64,000 nucleotides of DNA from Selaginella moellendorffii (GCF_000143415.4 NW_003314333.1:496001-560000), one strand, 5' to 3'. Counted from the stretch's first letter, positions 39,585-49,805 are shown. Numbers and translations: made by a program. Notes: a model not told the origin generated them from the sequence alone.

Positions 39585-41798
39585 TCAGCTCGCGCTCACC
39601 GAAGCCTCGAGCTTGGAGCTGAGCTCGTGGTTGAGCTTAAACCCGGTGTCCACCATCGACTTCGAAACCTCTGCTAGCAGATCCTTGTAGCTCTTTTTGT
39701 CGACAAGGTGGCCGACCAGGGTGGTGTACGTTGCGTTGTCGGGCTCGCAACCACACTGTCTCATCACCTCAAACAAGTCGACTGCGTCTTCTGTCCGAGA
39801 AGCATCGCAAAACCCCTTGAGCAGTGTGTTGTACGTGACAGTGTCGGGAACCAGTCCAGCTCTCAGCATTGTCTCCAGCAATTCACCAGCTTGGCGAAGC
39901 CTTCCACGCTTGGACAGCCAGTCGATGAAGATGCTGAAAGTCACCACGTCCGGATACGAGCCTTTGCTGAGCAGGAGCTGGAGGATCTCCAAGGCCTTGT
40001 CCAGGTTTCCAGTCTTGCAGAAGCCATCGATGAGCGTCCCGTAAGTTATCGCGCCTGGATCGAATCCATTCTTGAGCATGAGCTCCAGGACGTTGTTTGC
40101 TTCGTCCATGAAGCGCCACTTGCAGAGGCTGGAGATGACGATGCTGTAGGTGACATCGTCCGGAGCTAGACCGTCACTGAGCATCTGGAGAAACAGCTTG
40201 TAGGCCCGATCCACACGCTTGGATTTGCACAAACCATCGATGACCGTGTTGTAAGTGATAATATCGGGTGAGCATCCCTGCTTCCTCGTCATCTCTCGGA
40301 GGAGGTATTCAGCCTGGTCGAACCTCCTGCTCTTGCAAAGCCCGTGAACCAGCGAGTTGTAAGTCACTAAGTTTGGCGTGCAGCCGCTCTCCTGAATCAA
40401 GTTGAAGAGCTCGTAAGCTATGTCGACCCTGTATGTCTTGCACATAGCATCGATGATGGTGTTGAATGTGACGATGTCTGGCACGCAGTTGTTGCTAAGC
40501 ATCTGTTCGAGGAGGAGAACGCCTTCGTGTACCTTGGTTGCCTTGCAAAGCCCTGCTATGACTGTGTTGTAGCTCACCACGTTTGGAACACAGCCCTTCT
40601 GGATCATCGAGCTTAGAAGTTGACAGGCTCTCTCTACTTCGTCCTTCTTGCAAAACATGTCCAGTAGAGAGTTGTAAGTGAAGAGATTTGGCACGTATCC
40701 CTTCTCCACCATCACCTCCACCAGGCCGATGGCATCCTCAGCCTTGCCACACTTGCAAAATGCGTCGAGAAGAACCGTGTAAGTGACAACGTTTGGCTGG
40801 CAGCCGCCGTCCACCATCTCTTCCAAGAGGTGATACGCCTCGTCAATCCTTCCTAGCTTGCAGTGACCGTCGATTATCGTGTTGTAAGTGACGATGTTGG
40901 GAGAGCAGCCACTTCTAGTCATTCTCTGCAAGAGAGCCGTCGCTTCGTCGAGCTTCCCGGCCTTGCAGAGCCCGTGAAGCAGCGAGCTGTAAGTAACAAC
41001 GTTTGGAGAGCATCCTTTCGAAACCATGGCTTCCACAAGCCGGCAAGCATCGTCCACTTTCCCAGACTTCACGAGCGAGTCCACGATTGTGCTGTAAGTG
41101 AACACGTCAGGCGGGCAGCTCCCCGATTCTTCCATCTCTTTGAACAGCTGCAACGCACTGTCAAGCTTTCTGCCACTGCACAGCCCCTTGATCACGACGT
41201 TGTGGAGGATAACGTTTTGTGGAACGCCATGCCTGGGCATCTCTTTGAGGAGCGCGTAAGCAGTCCCGATATCTCCAGCTCTGCAAAGCCCGTGGATCAA
41301 AATGGTAAAAGTGAACATGTTGGGCGAGCAGCAGAGCTTGTTCCTGTACACCTGTAGCGCATCCTTGGGTCGCTTGAGCCTCAAGAGCGCTTGCAGCAAG
41401 CAGTTGCACGTATAGGTGTCGTGGTTGTATCCTTCTTGAGAAGTAGCCCAGTCGAAGAATCCCAAGGCAGCATCGCCATTCCGAACGCCCTGTAAAACCT
41501 TCCCGACTACTGTTGTCGTGAGCTTCCCTGTGAATCTCTCCAGTGCCGTCTCTGCGTACTCCCAAGCACACCTGCTGTTGAGTATCCTTACAATCTTGTG
41601 ATGAAAACCACCTTGCGTCGCTACTGCTGTTACTCTGTACTGGTGAGGCCTAGGAGAAAATTGGCCCTGCTGGTCTTTGGAATCTAGAACTCGAGTTTGG
41701 CTCGTCAAGGCGGCCATAGGAACCGCCATAGCCATCATCAACACATCACCTGGGACAAAGTCATGGTTATTCAGAAAAGTTAAAAGTCTGAAAAACAA
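39585..41798 (-). CDS. P-class PPR protein
   Basis: A frame of 737 residues. The start may be 41798 or the ATG at 41738 (MMAMAVPMAALTSQTR); the second looks more like an organelle leader. From residue 150 on, about 16 regular 35-residue P motifs follow, for example VTYNTIIDGHCKLGRIDEAYHLLEEMVDGGCQPN. No C-terminal extra domain is present. Residue 5 is mostly Asn and the last residue mostly Asn or Asp, which by the PPR code predicts pyrimidines. P-class proteins usually stabilise or process organelle transcripts. It is a tandem paralogue of the gene at 42166-44355: both share an N-terminal segment of the kind GKVLQ..GAALxFFEWA. Confidence 0.92.
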   Translation of the reverse strand: MFFRLLTFLNNHDFVPGDVLMMAMAVPMAALTSQTRVLDSKDQQGQFSPRPHQYRVTAVATQGGFHHKIVRILNSRCAWEYAETALERFTGKLTTTVVGKVLQGVRNGDAALGFFDWATSQEGYNHDTYTCNCLLQALLRLKRPKDALQVYRNKLCCSPNMFTFTILIHGLCRAGDIGTAYALLKEMPRHGVPQNVILHNVVIKGLCSGRKLDSALQLFKEMEESGSCPPDVFTYSTIVDSLVKSGKVDDACRLVEAMVSKGCSPNVVTYSSLLHGLCKAGKLDEATALLQRMTRSGCSPNIVTYNTIIDGHCKLGRIDEAYHLLEEMVDGGCQPNVVTYTVLLDAFCKCGKAEDAIGLVEVMVEKGYVPNLFTYNSLLDMFCKKDEVERACQLLSSMIQKGCVPNVVSYNTVIAGLCKATKVHEGVLLLEQMLSNNCVPDIVTFNTIIDAMCKTYRVDIAYELFNLIQESGCTPNLVTYNSLVHGLCKSRRFDQAEYLLREMTRKQGCSPDIITYNTVIDGLCKSKRVDRAYKLFLQMLSDGLAPDDVTYSIVISSLCKWRFMDEANNVLELMLKNGFDPGAITYGTLIDGFCKTGNLDKALEILQLLLSKGSYPDVVTFSIFIDWLSKRGRLRQAGELLETMLRAGLVPDTVTYNTLLKGFCDASRTEDAVDLFEVMRQCGCEPDNATYTTLVGHLVDKKSYKDLLAEVSKSMVDTGFKLNHELSSKLEASVSAS

Positions 41799-42165
41799 AT
41801 GCTAATTACCTCTTATAACAAGTCACTTGCCTATCGGTGCAGTCTGGCTCCGTTAGCGTTCCACTGTCCCTTGAATAAATAACCAGTATCTTTTCCAATA
41901 AGAATGTCATCAACCTTGCCGAAATTTGAAGTCATTTTCCCCTATAGTCTTCCACTTGGGACCTCGATCGCACAGATCGACACAAAGTCCGAACTTTTGG
42001 AGAGACCTCGCCCATTTTACGATTAACCAGCAGGCCTGTTCTTCGATCTCTTTAAACATCTTCAGTTTCCTGTCAAACCTTCTGGCACGTATCCTGATCT
42101 AAAACTCCTGTTTGCAATGTCAGCAACACATGACCTGCAGAAAGCCATGGCTATCAGATAAAAAT
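41799..42165. other. Intergenic gap between two P-class PPR genes
   Basis: A 367-bp gap with no coding frame of note. On the minus strand, CTTTCTGCAG followed by GTCATGTG near 42130 looks like a splice acceptor, so a 3' untranslated intron of the right-hand PPR gene may end here. Confidence 0.4.
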
Positions 42166-44355
42166 CTATACGTAAACGAAAGTTTGGCTGTTTACCTCTT
42201 CTGTCGCCTCCATTTCTTTCAGAAGTTGCTCCACTAGCTCCAGATTGTTGGTCTTCTGCAGAGCTCTTAGAAGCGTGCCGTAAGTCATCCTATCCGGTAG
42301 ACAACCTTTGTCCTTCATCTCCCTGAGAACTCGCCAGGCTTCCTCCAAACGAGATGCATTGCAGAGGCCGTTGATAAGACAAGTGTAAGTGATAGAATCC
42401 GGTGTACAGCTTTGCTTCCTCATGATCTCCAGCATCTCAGCTGCTTGCTCGACTTTGTTGATTTTGCAGAGGCCGTCGATGAGCGTGTTGTAAGTCACCA
42501 GATTGGGAGCACAGCCGCATCCCAGCATCTCCTGGAAAACGTCAAAAGCTTTGTCAACTGTTCCGGCCTTGCACAAACCATTGATGAGAGCACTGTACGT
42601 GACCACGTCCGGAACACACTTCGCCTCTTTCATCCGCTCCAGCATTTTAAAGGCCGAGTCGAGGTTATTGTCCTTGCAAAAGCTGTGAATGACGATGCTG
42701 TAAGTCACCACGTCTGGCATCACGCCTGCTGCTCTCATCCTGTCGAACAGAAGAAAGGCATCGTTAATCCGCCTGGACTTGCAGAGACCATCCACGACAC
42801 TATTGTAGGTCACCACGTCGGGGTAGCACCGGTTCTTCACCATAACGTCCAGCCAGCTTTCAGCCTCTGGCAGCCTCTTAGCCTTGCACAGTGCGTCGAT
42901 CAAGATGCTGTAGGCCACCACGTCTGGAGCACAGTCCATGCCGATGCTCATACGCAAAAGCTCCTGTGCCGAGTCGATCGCTGCTGCCTTGCAAAGCGTG
43001 TCGATGAGAGTGCTGAGACAGGCAACATCCGGCCTACATCCACGTCGAATCATCTGCTCCAAAAGGTCGTGTGCCTCGCGTAGCTTTCCAGCCTTGCAGA
43101 ACCCGGAAATGATCGTGCTGTAGTTGATCGCATCGGGAGGACACCCGGTTTGGATCATCATCTGCAAGACTTGGTGAGCTCGTTCCATGTCGTTCCTCCG
43201 GCAGAAGACGTGCATTATGTTGTTGTAAGTGATGGCATTCGGCCTGTATCCTCTCTCCGTCATCTTCCGGACGAGCTCCACGGCACCATCCAAGTCTCCA
43301 ACTCGGCAGAAACCGTCCACCAGCGTCCCGTAAGTTATCACGTTTGGCTGGCATCCTCTTTGGATCATCTTGTCCATCACCCGGCAAGCCTCATCAACTT
43401 GATCCAACTTGCACAAACCATTGATCACTGTGGTGTAGCTCACGACGTCCGGAGGACATCCCCTCATCACCATTTGCTCCAGCAGCCAGAGAGCATTCTC
43501 CACACGGTTGGCCTTGCAGAAACCATGCAGCACGGTGTTGTAGCTGAAAACGTTTGGAGCGAAGCCATTGTCCACCATCTCTTCCAGGAGCCGGATAGCA
43601 TCGTCTAGCCTGTCCGACTTGCTGAGCCCGTTGATCATCGTGTTGTAAGTCACCGAGTCCGGCGGGCACGTCTTGCTCATCTCCCGAAAGTGGAGCACCG
43701 CGTCCGAGCACTGGCCGGCATCGCACAGACCCCTGAGGATGCTCTTGTGTACTCCAGCGTGGGCCTTGAGACCCTTTCGATTCATCTCGTCGAAGAGCTC
43801 GTAAGCTGGCAAGATCTTCCCTGCTCGTATGAAACCACTGATCAAAGTGCTGTAAGTGACCGTGTCGCCGCCCCACTGCCCCTCGATTCTACTCCGAAAC
43901 AAATCGTGAGCTTGGCTATACTGGTGAGCCTTGACGAGAACGTTGAGCAGGCAATTGCAGCAAAAGATCTCGTGCTGGTAGCCATCTCTCGTCTCGGCCC
44001 ACTCGAAGAACACCAATGCGGCCCCTGGATCGATCAGTCTCTGGAGTACCTTGCCGACAATCTCTGGAGATAATTGTCCCCTATACTCGTCCAGAGCCAC
44101 TCGCAATGCCTGCTCGTCACTGGCACCCTGGACAATCCTCTCTAGAACAGAGATTGGACTGTCACTGCCCACCCATCTGTCCACTCTTCGCAGCGAATTC
44201 TTCTTGTAGAGCGCGAAGTGTTCCCGGATTGTGAGCCTATCTTGGTGCGGCCGGAATGTCCGAGGAGCGCTCACCGAGTCGCGTACCGTGAGCAATGCCG
44301 TGGTCGCCACCAAGCTCGATCGCTCCAGATTGGCGGCAGCCATCGCCATGGACAT
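42166..44355 (-). CDS. P-class PPR protein
   Basis: A frame of 729 residues starting MSMAMAAANLERSSLV, with a Ser/Arg-rich organelle leader. An N-terminal helical region (SPEIVGKVLQRLIDPGAALVFFEWAE) leads to about 15 P motifs of 35 residues such as VTYNTLIDGLCKINKVEQAAEMLEIMRKQSCTPD. The listed stop at 42166 follows EEVNSQTF; a GTAAAC donor inside GAAGAGGTAAAC could splice the end differently. It is closely related to the neighbour at 39585-41798 and was probably formed by tandem duplication. Its start faces the plus-strand PPR gene at 44619 across 263 bp. Confidence 0.92.
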   Translation of the reverse strand: MSMAMAAANLERSSLVATTALLTVRDSVSAPRTFRPHQDRLTIREHFALYKKNSLRRVDRWVGSDSPISVLERIVQGASDEQALRVALDEYRGQLSPEIVGKVLQRLIDPGAALVFFEWAETRDGYQHEIFCCNCLLNVLVKAHQYSQAHDLFRSRIEGQWGGDTVTYSTLISGFIRAGKILPAYELFDEMNRKGLKAHAGVHKSILRGLCDAGQCSDAVLHFREMSKTCPPDSVTYNTMINGLSKSDRLDDAIRLLEEMVDNGFAPNVFSYNTVLHGFCKANRVENALWLLEQMVMRGCPPDVVSYTTVINGLCKLDQVDEACRVMDKMIQRGCQPNVITYGTLVDGFCRVGDLDGAVELVRKMTERGYRPNAITYNNIMHVFCRRNDMERAHQVLQMMIQTGCPPDAINYSTIISGFCKAGKLREAHDLLEQMIRRGCRPDVACLSTLIDTLCKAAAIDSAQELLRMSIGMDCAPDVVAYSILIDALCKAKRLPEAESWLDVMVKNRCYPDVVTYNSVVDGLCKSRRINDAFLLFDRMRAAGVMPDVVTYSIVIHSFCKDNNLDSAFKMLERMKEAKCVPDVVTYSALINGLCKAGTVDKAFDVFQEMLGCGCAPNLVTYNTLIDGLCKINKVEQAAEMLEIMRKQSCTPDSITYTCLINGLCNASRLEEAWRVLREMKDKGCLPDRMTYGTLLRALQKTNNLELVEQLLKEMEATEEVNSQTFVYV

Positions 44356-44618
44356 GATCCTCTTCTTTTCTTAAAGCGCGCCAGCGTCTCATCCCTTCAC
44401 ACATCCGGATAAGCGGTGCTTTGCTGCTAATCTCGCAGTAAAAATCTCTTGCGGTACCTGGCAGGGCGAATGCTGGTTCGATTCGCACGAAATGCGAAGG
44501 CGCCGATCGCAATCCTCGCGTCGCGATGGATTCCATCGAGAGGACGATCCGCGCTTCCGCTCCTCCTGATCACCGCCATCGCCAAGAACCCTGAAACCCT
44601 AACAATCGCTGGGCATGG

Positions 44619-46739
44619 ATGATTTTGGGGAAATGCCCAGATGCTATCGTCGATCTCGTCCGGGCTTGTGCCCGATCCAGGCATCTGGGAGAGGCCAGGC
44701 GGCTCCACGCCCAGATTCTAGACAGCCCCAATCGCGGCAACAAGCTGGTGCTGGATCAGCTGGTGATAATGTATGGCAAATGCGGCAGTGTGGAAGACGC
44801 CCGCGAGGTGTTCGAGAGCATCGATGCGCCGGATGGCTACTCGCGCAATCTTCTCATGGTTGCTCACGCGCACAACGGGCAGATCCACGGAGCCAAACTC
44901 ACGTTCGACAGCATGGGGATGAGGAGTGTGGTGTCATGGAACGTCATTGTTCTTGCATTTGCCCAGGTTCGGCATCTAGAGGAAGCACGGATAATCTTCG
45001 ACTTTATGCCTGCCAGGACGATCGTCTCGTGGAACACCATGATCGCTGCCTACAGTCAGGCTGGGTCAGTGACGGAATCGAAACTTCTTTTTGATGCTAT
45101 GCCTGGTCGCAGCGAAATCTCTTGGAACAGCATGATCACTGCATTTGCCCAAAAGGGGCATTTTGAGATTGTGACCGCTTGCTTCTACAAGCTACCCAAG
45201 CGAACGATCGTGTCGTGGAACTCCCTACTTTCAGCGTTTTCTCAGAGAGGTCACACGCAGAAAGCCATCGAAATCTTTCGAGCTATGCCCGAGAAGGACA
45301 CGATCTCCTACAACGCAATGCTGATCACTTATGCTCAAGCCGGGTTTGTGGAGGAGGCCAAAAGGAACTTCGACGAGATCCAGGAGAGGAGCATAGTCTC
45401 TTGGACAGCGATGCTCCAAGCGAGTGTCATCAGCAGCGATCTGGATGGGGCCAGGATCATCTTCACGCGAATGCCGCAGCACGATTACGTCTCCTGGACA
45501 GCGATCCTCTCGGCGTGCGCATCGAGCGGCCGGATCCAGCAAGCCAAGGACATCTTTGAGGAGATGCCCGATCGCGATCGTCACGAGGGCGCGCAGAGCG
45601 CGATCATTGGAGCGTATGCCCAATGCGGGTATCTCGAGAGCGCGAAGAGAGTGTTTGATAAAATGACCTCGCGGACGAGCCTCTCGTGGACCGGACTCCT
45701 CTCAGGCTATGCTCAAGGTGGCCATGCTGTGAAAGAAGCAAAAGATCTCTTCGATAGAATGCCCGATCACAACGTTCTCGCTTGCACGATGATGGTCTCG
45801 GCGTACGCACAGGACGGAGACGTGGTGGAAGCGAGAAAGATGTTTGATTCCATGGCAGAGAGAAACGAGGTCTCTTGGAACGCTCTTCTTGCCGCATATG
45901 CTCAAAGAGGAGATGTGGAGGAAGTGAAGCAACTATTCGATCGGATGCCCGAGAAAGACGTTGTCGCGTGGACTGGTTTGATCCAAAGCTATGGTGAGGC
46001 CGGAAATCTCCTGGGAGCGCGGCGCGTGTTTGATCGCATGCCCGAGCAGGACGTAGTTTCGTGGACCGCCATTCTCTACGCGTATGCGCTCCACGGGCAT
46101 CTAAGCGAATCGAAGAAGCTGTTCTTGGCGATGCCCGAGCGAGACGCGCTGTCTTGGATCTCCATGCTGGGTGGATACGCCGCCAATGGCGACGTGGAGA
46201 CGGCCAAGAGTTTCTTCGCGAGAATGCCGCAGCAGGACGAGATCTCATGCACGGCGATCATGGCAGCGTTTGCGCACAATGGCTACTGCTCCCAGGTGGT
46301 GGAGGTGTTCTGGCGGATGATCGTGGAAGGCGTCAGCCCGGACGAGGTCGCCTTCGTCACGGTTCTCACGGCTTGCAGCCACGCCGGGCTGCTGGAGACG
46401 AGCTGGGAGCTCTTCGTGTCCATGCGGGAGGATCATGGATTGAGGCCTCTGAGCCAGCACTACCTCTGCATGATCGATGTTCTTGGGCGATCGGGATTGC
46501 TGTCCAGCGCGGAAGAACTCATCGCCACCATGCCGTTCGTCCCCGACGAGGTGGCGTGGGGGATGCTGCTGGCGGCATGCAAGGTCCACAAGGACGTGAG
46601 CCGTGCCGCGCGGATAGCCCGGGATGCTGTGGCGGCAGACCCCGAGGATTGCTCCTCGTACGTCTCGCTGGGCAACACTCTGGGCGTCACTGTGGAAGAG
46701 AAAGACGGAGATTTGCGCCGACTAGGTTTCATGACGTGA
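44619..46739 (+). CDS. PPR protein of S-type repeats
   Basis: A single-exon frame of 706 residues starting MILGKCPDAIVDLVRAC, without an obvious transit peptide. After two L-like motifs (LVLDQLVIMYGKCGSVEDAREVFES) follow about 16 S-type repeats (ISWNSMITAFAQKGHFEIV, VSWTAILYAYALHGHLSESKKLFLAMPERD). Then a P-like motif (WRMIVEGVSPDEVAF), an L2/S2-like CMIDVLGRSGLLSSAEELI and an E1-like end (VAWGMLLAACKVHKDVSRAARIARDAV). It stops soon after SYVSLGNTLG, without DYW. Telo-box AAACCCTAAC lies at 44592 just before the start. Confidence 0.9.
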   Translation: MILGKCPDAIVDLVRACARSRHLGEARRLHAQILDSPNRGNKLVLDQLVIMYGKCGSVEDAREVFESIDAPDGYSRNLLMVAHAHNGQIHGAKLTFDSMGMRSVVSWNVIVLAFAQVRHLEEARIIFDFMPARTIVSWNTMIAAYSQAGSVTESKLLFDAMPGRSEISWNSMITAFAQKGHFEIVTACFYKLPKRTIVSWNSLLSAFSQRGHTQKAIEIFRAMPEKDTISYNAMLITYAQAGFVEEAKRNFDEIQERSIVSWTAMLQASVISSDLDGARIIFTRMPQHDYVSWTAILSACASSGRIQQAKDIFEEMPDRDRHEGAQSAIIGAYAQCGYLESAKRVFDKMTSRTSLSWTGLLSGYAQGGHAVKEAKDLFDRMPDHNVLACTMMVSAYAQDGDVVEARKMFDSMAERNEVSWNALLAAYAQRGDVEEVKQLFDRMPEKDVVAWTGLIQSYGEAGNLLGARRVFDRMPEQDVVSWTAILYAYALHGHLSESKKLFLAMPERDALSWISMLGGYAANGDVETAKSFFARMPQQDEISCTAIMAAFAHNGYCSQVVEVFWRMIVEGVSPDEVAFVTVLTACSHAGLLETSWELFVSMREDHGLRPLSQHYLCMIDVLGRSGLLSSAEELIATMPFVPDEVAWGMLLAACKVHKDVSRAARIARDAVAADPEDCSSYVSLGNTLGVTVEEKDGDLRRLGFMT

Positions 46740-47478
46740 ATATTCTCGAACGAAGTGAAGAGGAGAAGCATATTCTTATCAAGATCTACGTGGACATCAT
46801 CAATGAATGAATGTTTCCAGTCACCAGGCTTTGGATGAGAGTGTGACAGAAGTGGCAAGGAAGCTTGGAGCAAGAGACTAGTGCAAGTTTCATGCGGGGC
46901 AGGTTTATCTTGAGATTTCCATCAATAGGCTTGCTGTTTGTCCATTGTTCAGATAAAAATATGAATTGTTTGGATTTTGGATCTCAATCCAAATGCATTT
47001 GTAGAGGACTTGGTTGAGCATGAAGATATCCCAAGTCCAAGGACAGTGCGGTCTATGCCTCACTGGTTTTTAAAAGTATATTCTTAAAGGTATTAAGAGG
47101 TATATTTGGTGAACAATGAATGCAAAGGTTTGCCATCATTCACATAAAGTGAACTCCCCAGAAGAGGCTACTATGGCAATGATAAATCTCCAACATGGCC
47201 CATGGGACAAGAAGCACATATTTTTGTTGTCATTTCATATGTCACACATGAAGATTTTATTAGAATAAGCAATTGAAATAACAGATTTCATAGTGATGTT
47301 TTAAACCACCTTAAACATTTTCTATTTTAATTAACAAATAAGATTATATTAACATACAAATCCTCCTTCAACTCTTTAAAAAACTTACTCTTATTATAAA
47401 GCTGGTTGTTCACAACATACATGTCTATAATGTTGGATTCCCAGCAAGTTTTTTTTTACGAATACAAACCATTTATAT
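46740..47478. other. Intergenic, increasingly AT-rich
   Basis: No gene or repeat supported in this 740-bp stretch. Base composition falls toward AT-rich from about 46900, joining the AT-rich lectin-like gene. No signal beyond simple sequence was noticed. Confidence 0.5.
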
Positions 47479-48354
47479 TTATTTAGTTAGGCATAATTTA
47501 TGATTATTTGTCTCTGTATCCCATGTAGGAATATTTGGAGATTTTAAAGAATATATTACTAAATTACAATCATCTTGAACTTTAAGTATAGAATCATTAA
47601 TACAATCGGACTTTAAATTTTGTAAACAATATTTATTAATTATAAACCATTCTATCTTGCTATTTGATACCAAAATTAGATTTCCATTGTTTTGTATCTG
47701 AAGTCGACAGAATAAAACCCTGTTTCTCCCTGATTTAGAATCCCAAATTTTATTTACTCCTGAAAATAAAACTAGGTTGCAATCACTTTGTAGATATAAT
47801 ATGTTTTTCTGGTTTGGAGAAATTAAAAATTTTGTAGAAAATAAAGTATTAAAAGGTTTTCTACTTATTAAACTGCTAACAAATATATCACATGTGGAGA
47901 ATGAGTTTATATTATAGTTCCTATTATAGAATTGCTCAGGTTCAGACTGACCATCTAAACTATAATAAATTGTGTATGTTCTTGCTTTAAAAATAGCCCA
48001 TTCTGCAGCTTTTGCAATTAACATACTTTTACTTCCTTGTAAAACACTATTAAAACCTTTATATACATTTTCTGGCTTAGCTGTACTAGCTGCACCACAT
48101 GATCTTATTATTTTAATAACTGCCATTCCTCTTGAAAGGAGAACATAATCAATATTATACCATTCTGGAGGGTATCTTTCTAAATCTGTATCTGTTATTG
48201 TATTTATTAAATTTTTAAACCCTATCCAAATCAAATCCATATCAAAAGAACTAATTTCATTTTCTTTTCCAAAATCAGCATCAATATAACTATAACTAAA
48301 ATTTTGAATATAAATAAATAATAAAACTGATAGGATCAAGTAATATAAAGCCAT
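47479..48354 (-). CDS. Secreted protein with bulb-type (GNA) lectin repeats
   Basis: A single-exon, very AT-rich frame of 291 residues starting MALYYLILSVLLFIYIQ, a signal peptide. Residues 40-165 are an unrecognised domain (DMDLIWIGFKNLINT, PPEWYNIDYVLLSRG, AKAAEWAIFKARTYTIYY). Residues 170-291 form a B-lectin domain with three copies of the QxDxNxVxY-like mannose-site motif: LQSDCNLVLF, IQNNGNLILV and VQDDCNLVIY. Only partial matches to the motif remain: one has Asn for Asp and the final Tyr is kept once, so sugar binding may be weak. Codon use (AAT, ATT, TTA rich) is unlike the GC-richer genes to the left, which suggests transfer, a different isochore or a young gene. It sits 278 bp from the insertion point of the large LTR element. 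Confidence 0.75.
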   Translation of the reverse strand: MALYYLILSVLLFIYIQNFSYSYIDADFGKENEISSFDMDLIWIGFKNLINTITDTDLERYPPEWYNIDYVLLSRGMAVIKIIRSCGAASTAKPENVYKGFNSVLQGSKSMLIAKAAEWAIFKARTYTIYYSLDGQSEPEQFYNRNYNINSFSTCDIFVSSLISRKPFNTLFSTKFLISPNQKNILYLQSDCNLVLFSGVNKIWDSKSGRNRVLFCRLQIQNNGNLILVSNSKIEWFIINKYCLQNLKSDCINDSILKVQDDCNLVIYSLKSPNIPTWDTETNNHKLCLTK

Positions 48355-48636
48355 AAAAATTATATAACAAAAAATATAGTAAATAAAATTTTAGTATAAG
48401 GTTATATACTTGTTGCCATTATACAAAAGGTAGCCATATGTCAAATAGAACATAAATTACTTTTAAAAAATTTTAGTTTTAAAATAGGCTTCATTTATTA
48501 AAAAATTCATTAAAATACTATAATAAAAATTTATGTTTTGTCACATATCTATTTCTCTATATTTAGTAAGTACTATATTCATCATTACTAGCTATGAATA
48601 GAATTGAACCTTTACTTATAGGATTTAAACTCTTAT

Positions 48637-49805
48637 TGTAGTGCACGTGGTTTTGGCCCTTTATCCTATGGTGATTTACCATAGGATAACACCACAAAGC
48701 GCAACCTAAACCCTTTTTGTGCCACGTGACAAATGCCACATGTCACATGCCACGTGTCCAAAGGAACGTGGTGTGGAACCCGAGGTTCAGGGCCTTGGGC
48801 CACTGAACAAAGGAACGGTGCCAAACTTCCAAGCGTGGAGCCAAGGAGTGATGGAACCGAACCATGGAGTAACTCCCGAGCATAAAGCCCAAGGAGCGAA
48901 GGGACAGGAGCCCGGAGCGACTTGGAATAGTCCTAGAGCAACCAACATCCCATTGTCAGGACTAGCACGCAAAATAGGGCCAAACGGAGTCTAGCACTAT
49001 TTTGGCATATTGGTGGCCTAACGCGAGGACATGGGTACTCCACCAGTTAGCATGGAATGAAACTTGGGCTTAAACTCAAGCCAGATGCAGAACAAGGACA
49101 AGCATGCAAGCGGGAACTAGACTATGCATCTAGTTAGTTGGCCATGCCCAACCTACCCACTATCCCTATTATCCATACATTTGGAACCCCCCCACAACCC
49201 CGCCCCCCCCCCCCTCCCCCCCCCTCTTGAGGAACACACGCTTTGAGCTTTCACCCCAAGCGTCCCTTAGTATCAGGAGTTAGTCTCTGGGACAAGCTCA
49301 AAACTTACTAAATATGGAATATCCCTAGATTGTGAATTTTGACATGGGACGAACACCATTGTGTTTAGGACAATCTCTACATTCCGTAGATATGCCAAAT
49401 AAGCAAATCTGGACACTTTCCATAAATAGCATTTGGGACCGAAATGAGACCAACACAAAGGGCATGATAGCGAGGGTGTTTTGGCAGACACGGTAAGCTA
49501 TCATCTAGTGATATTGAGGGACCAATCTCAATATCGCGGGGGTTCTTGATACTAGCAAATGCAAGCCAATGACAGGAGTTTCTCAAACCAGGCCGAGTAT
49601 GCTCAGCAAGAAACACATAGGGTTCCTACCTTATGTTTATCTGATCTAAGTACATGGTCATTGACCAGTTTCTCAACTAGCTCAAGTGGGAAACTGATAA
49701 CAGGTCCAGCAATACTAACCTTCTGCCATCGTGGCAATAAGAAAAGAATATCCGAAAGGACTAGCCGACAGGTAACTTTCAATACCCGAAGTCACATTTG
49801 CAACA
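48637..49805 (-). repeat. 3' LTR of the LARD-like element
   Basis: 1169 bp from TGTAGTGCACG to TTGCAACA on the plus strand (TG..CA on both strands). It contains a 12-bp hairpin at 48661-48689 and a long C-run near 49187-49225. It is a direct repeat of 61139-62230. Confidence 0.9.

Noticed and set aside
19700-46740. Regular spaced repeats that could be taken for a CRISPR-like or satellite array
   Set aside because: The 93-bp period is the coding unit of 31-residue PPR repeats within open frames.
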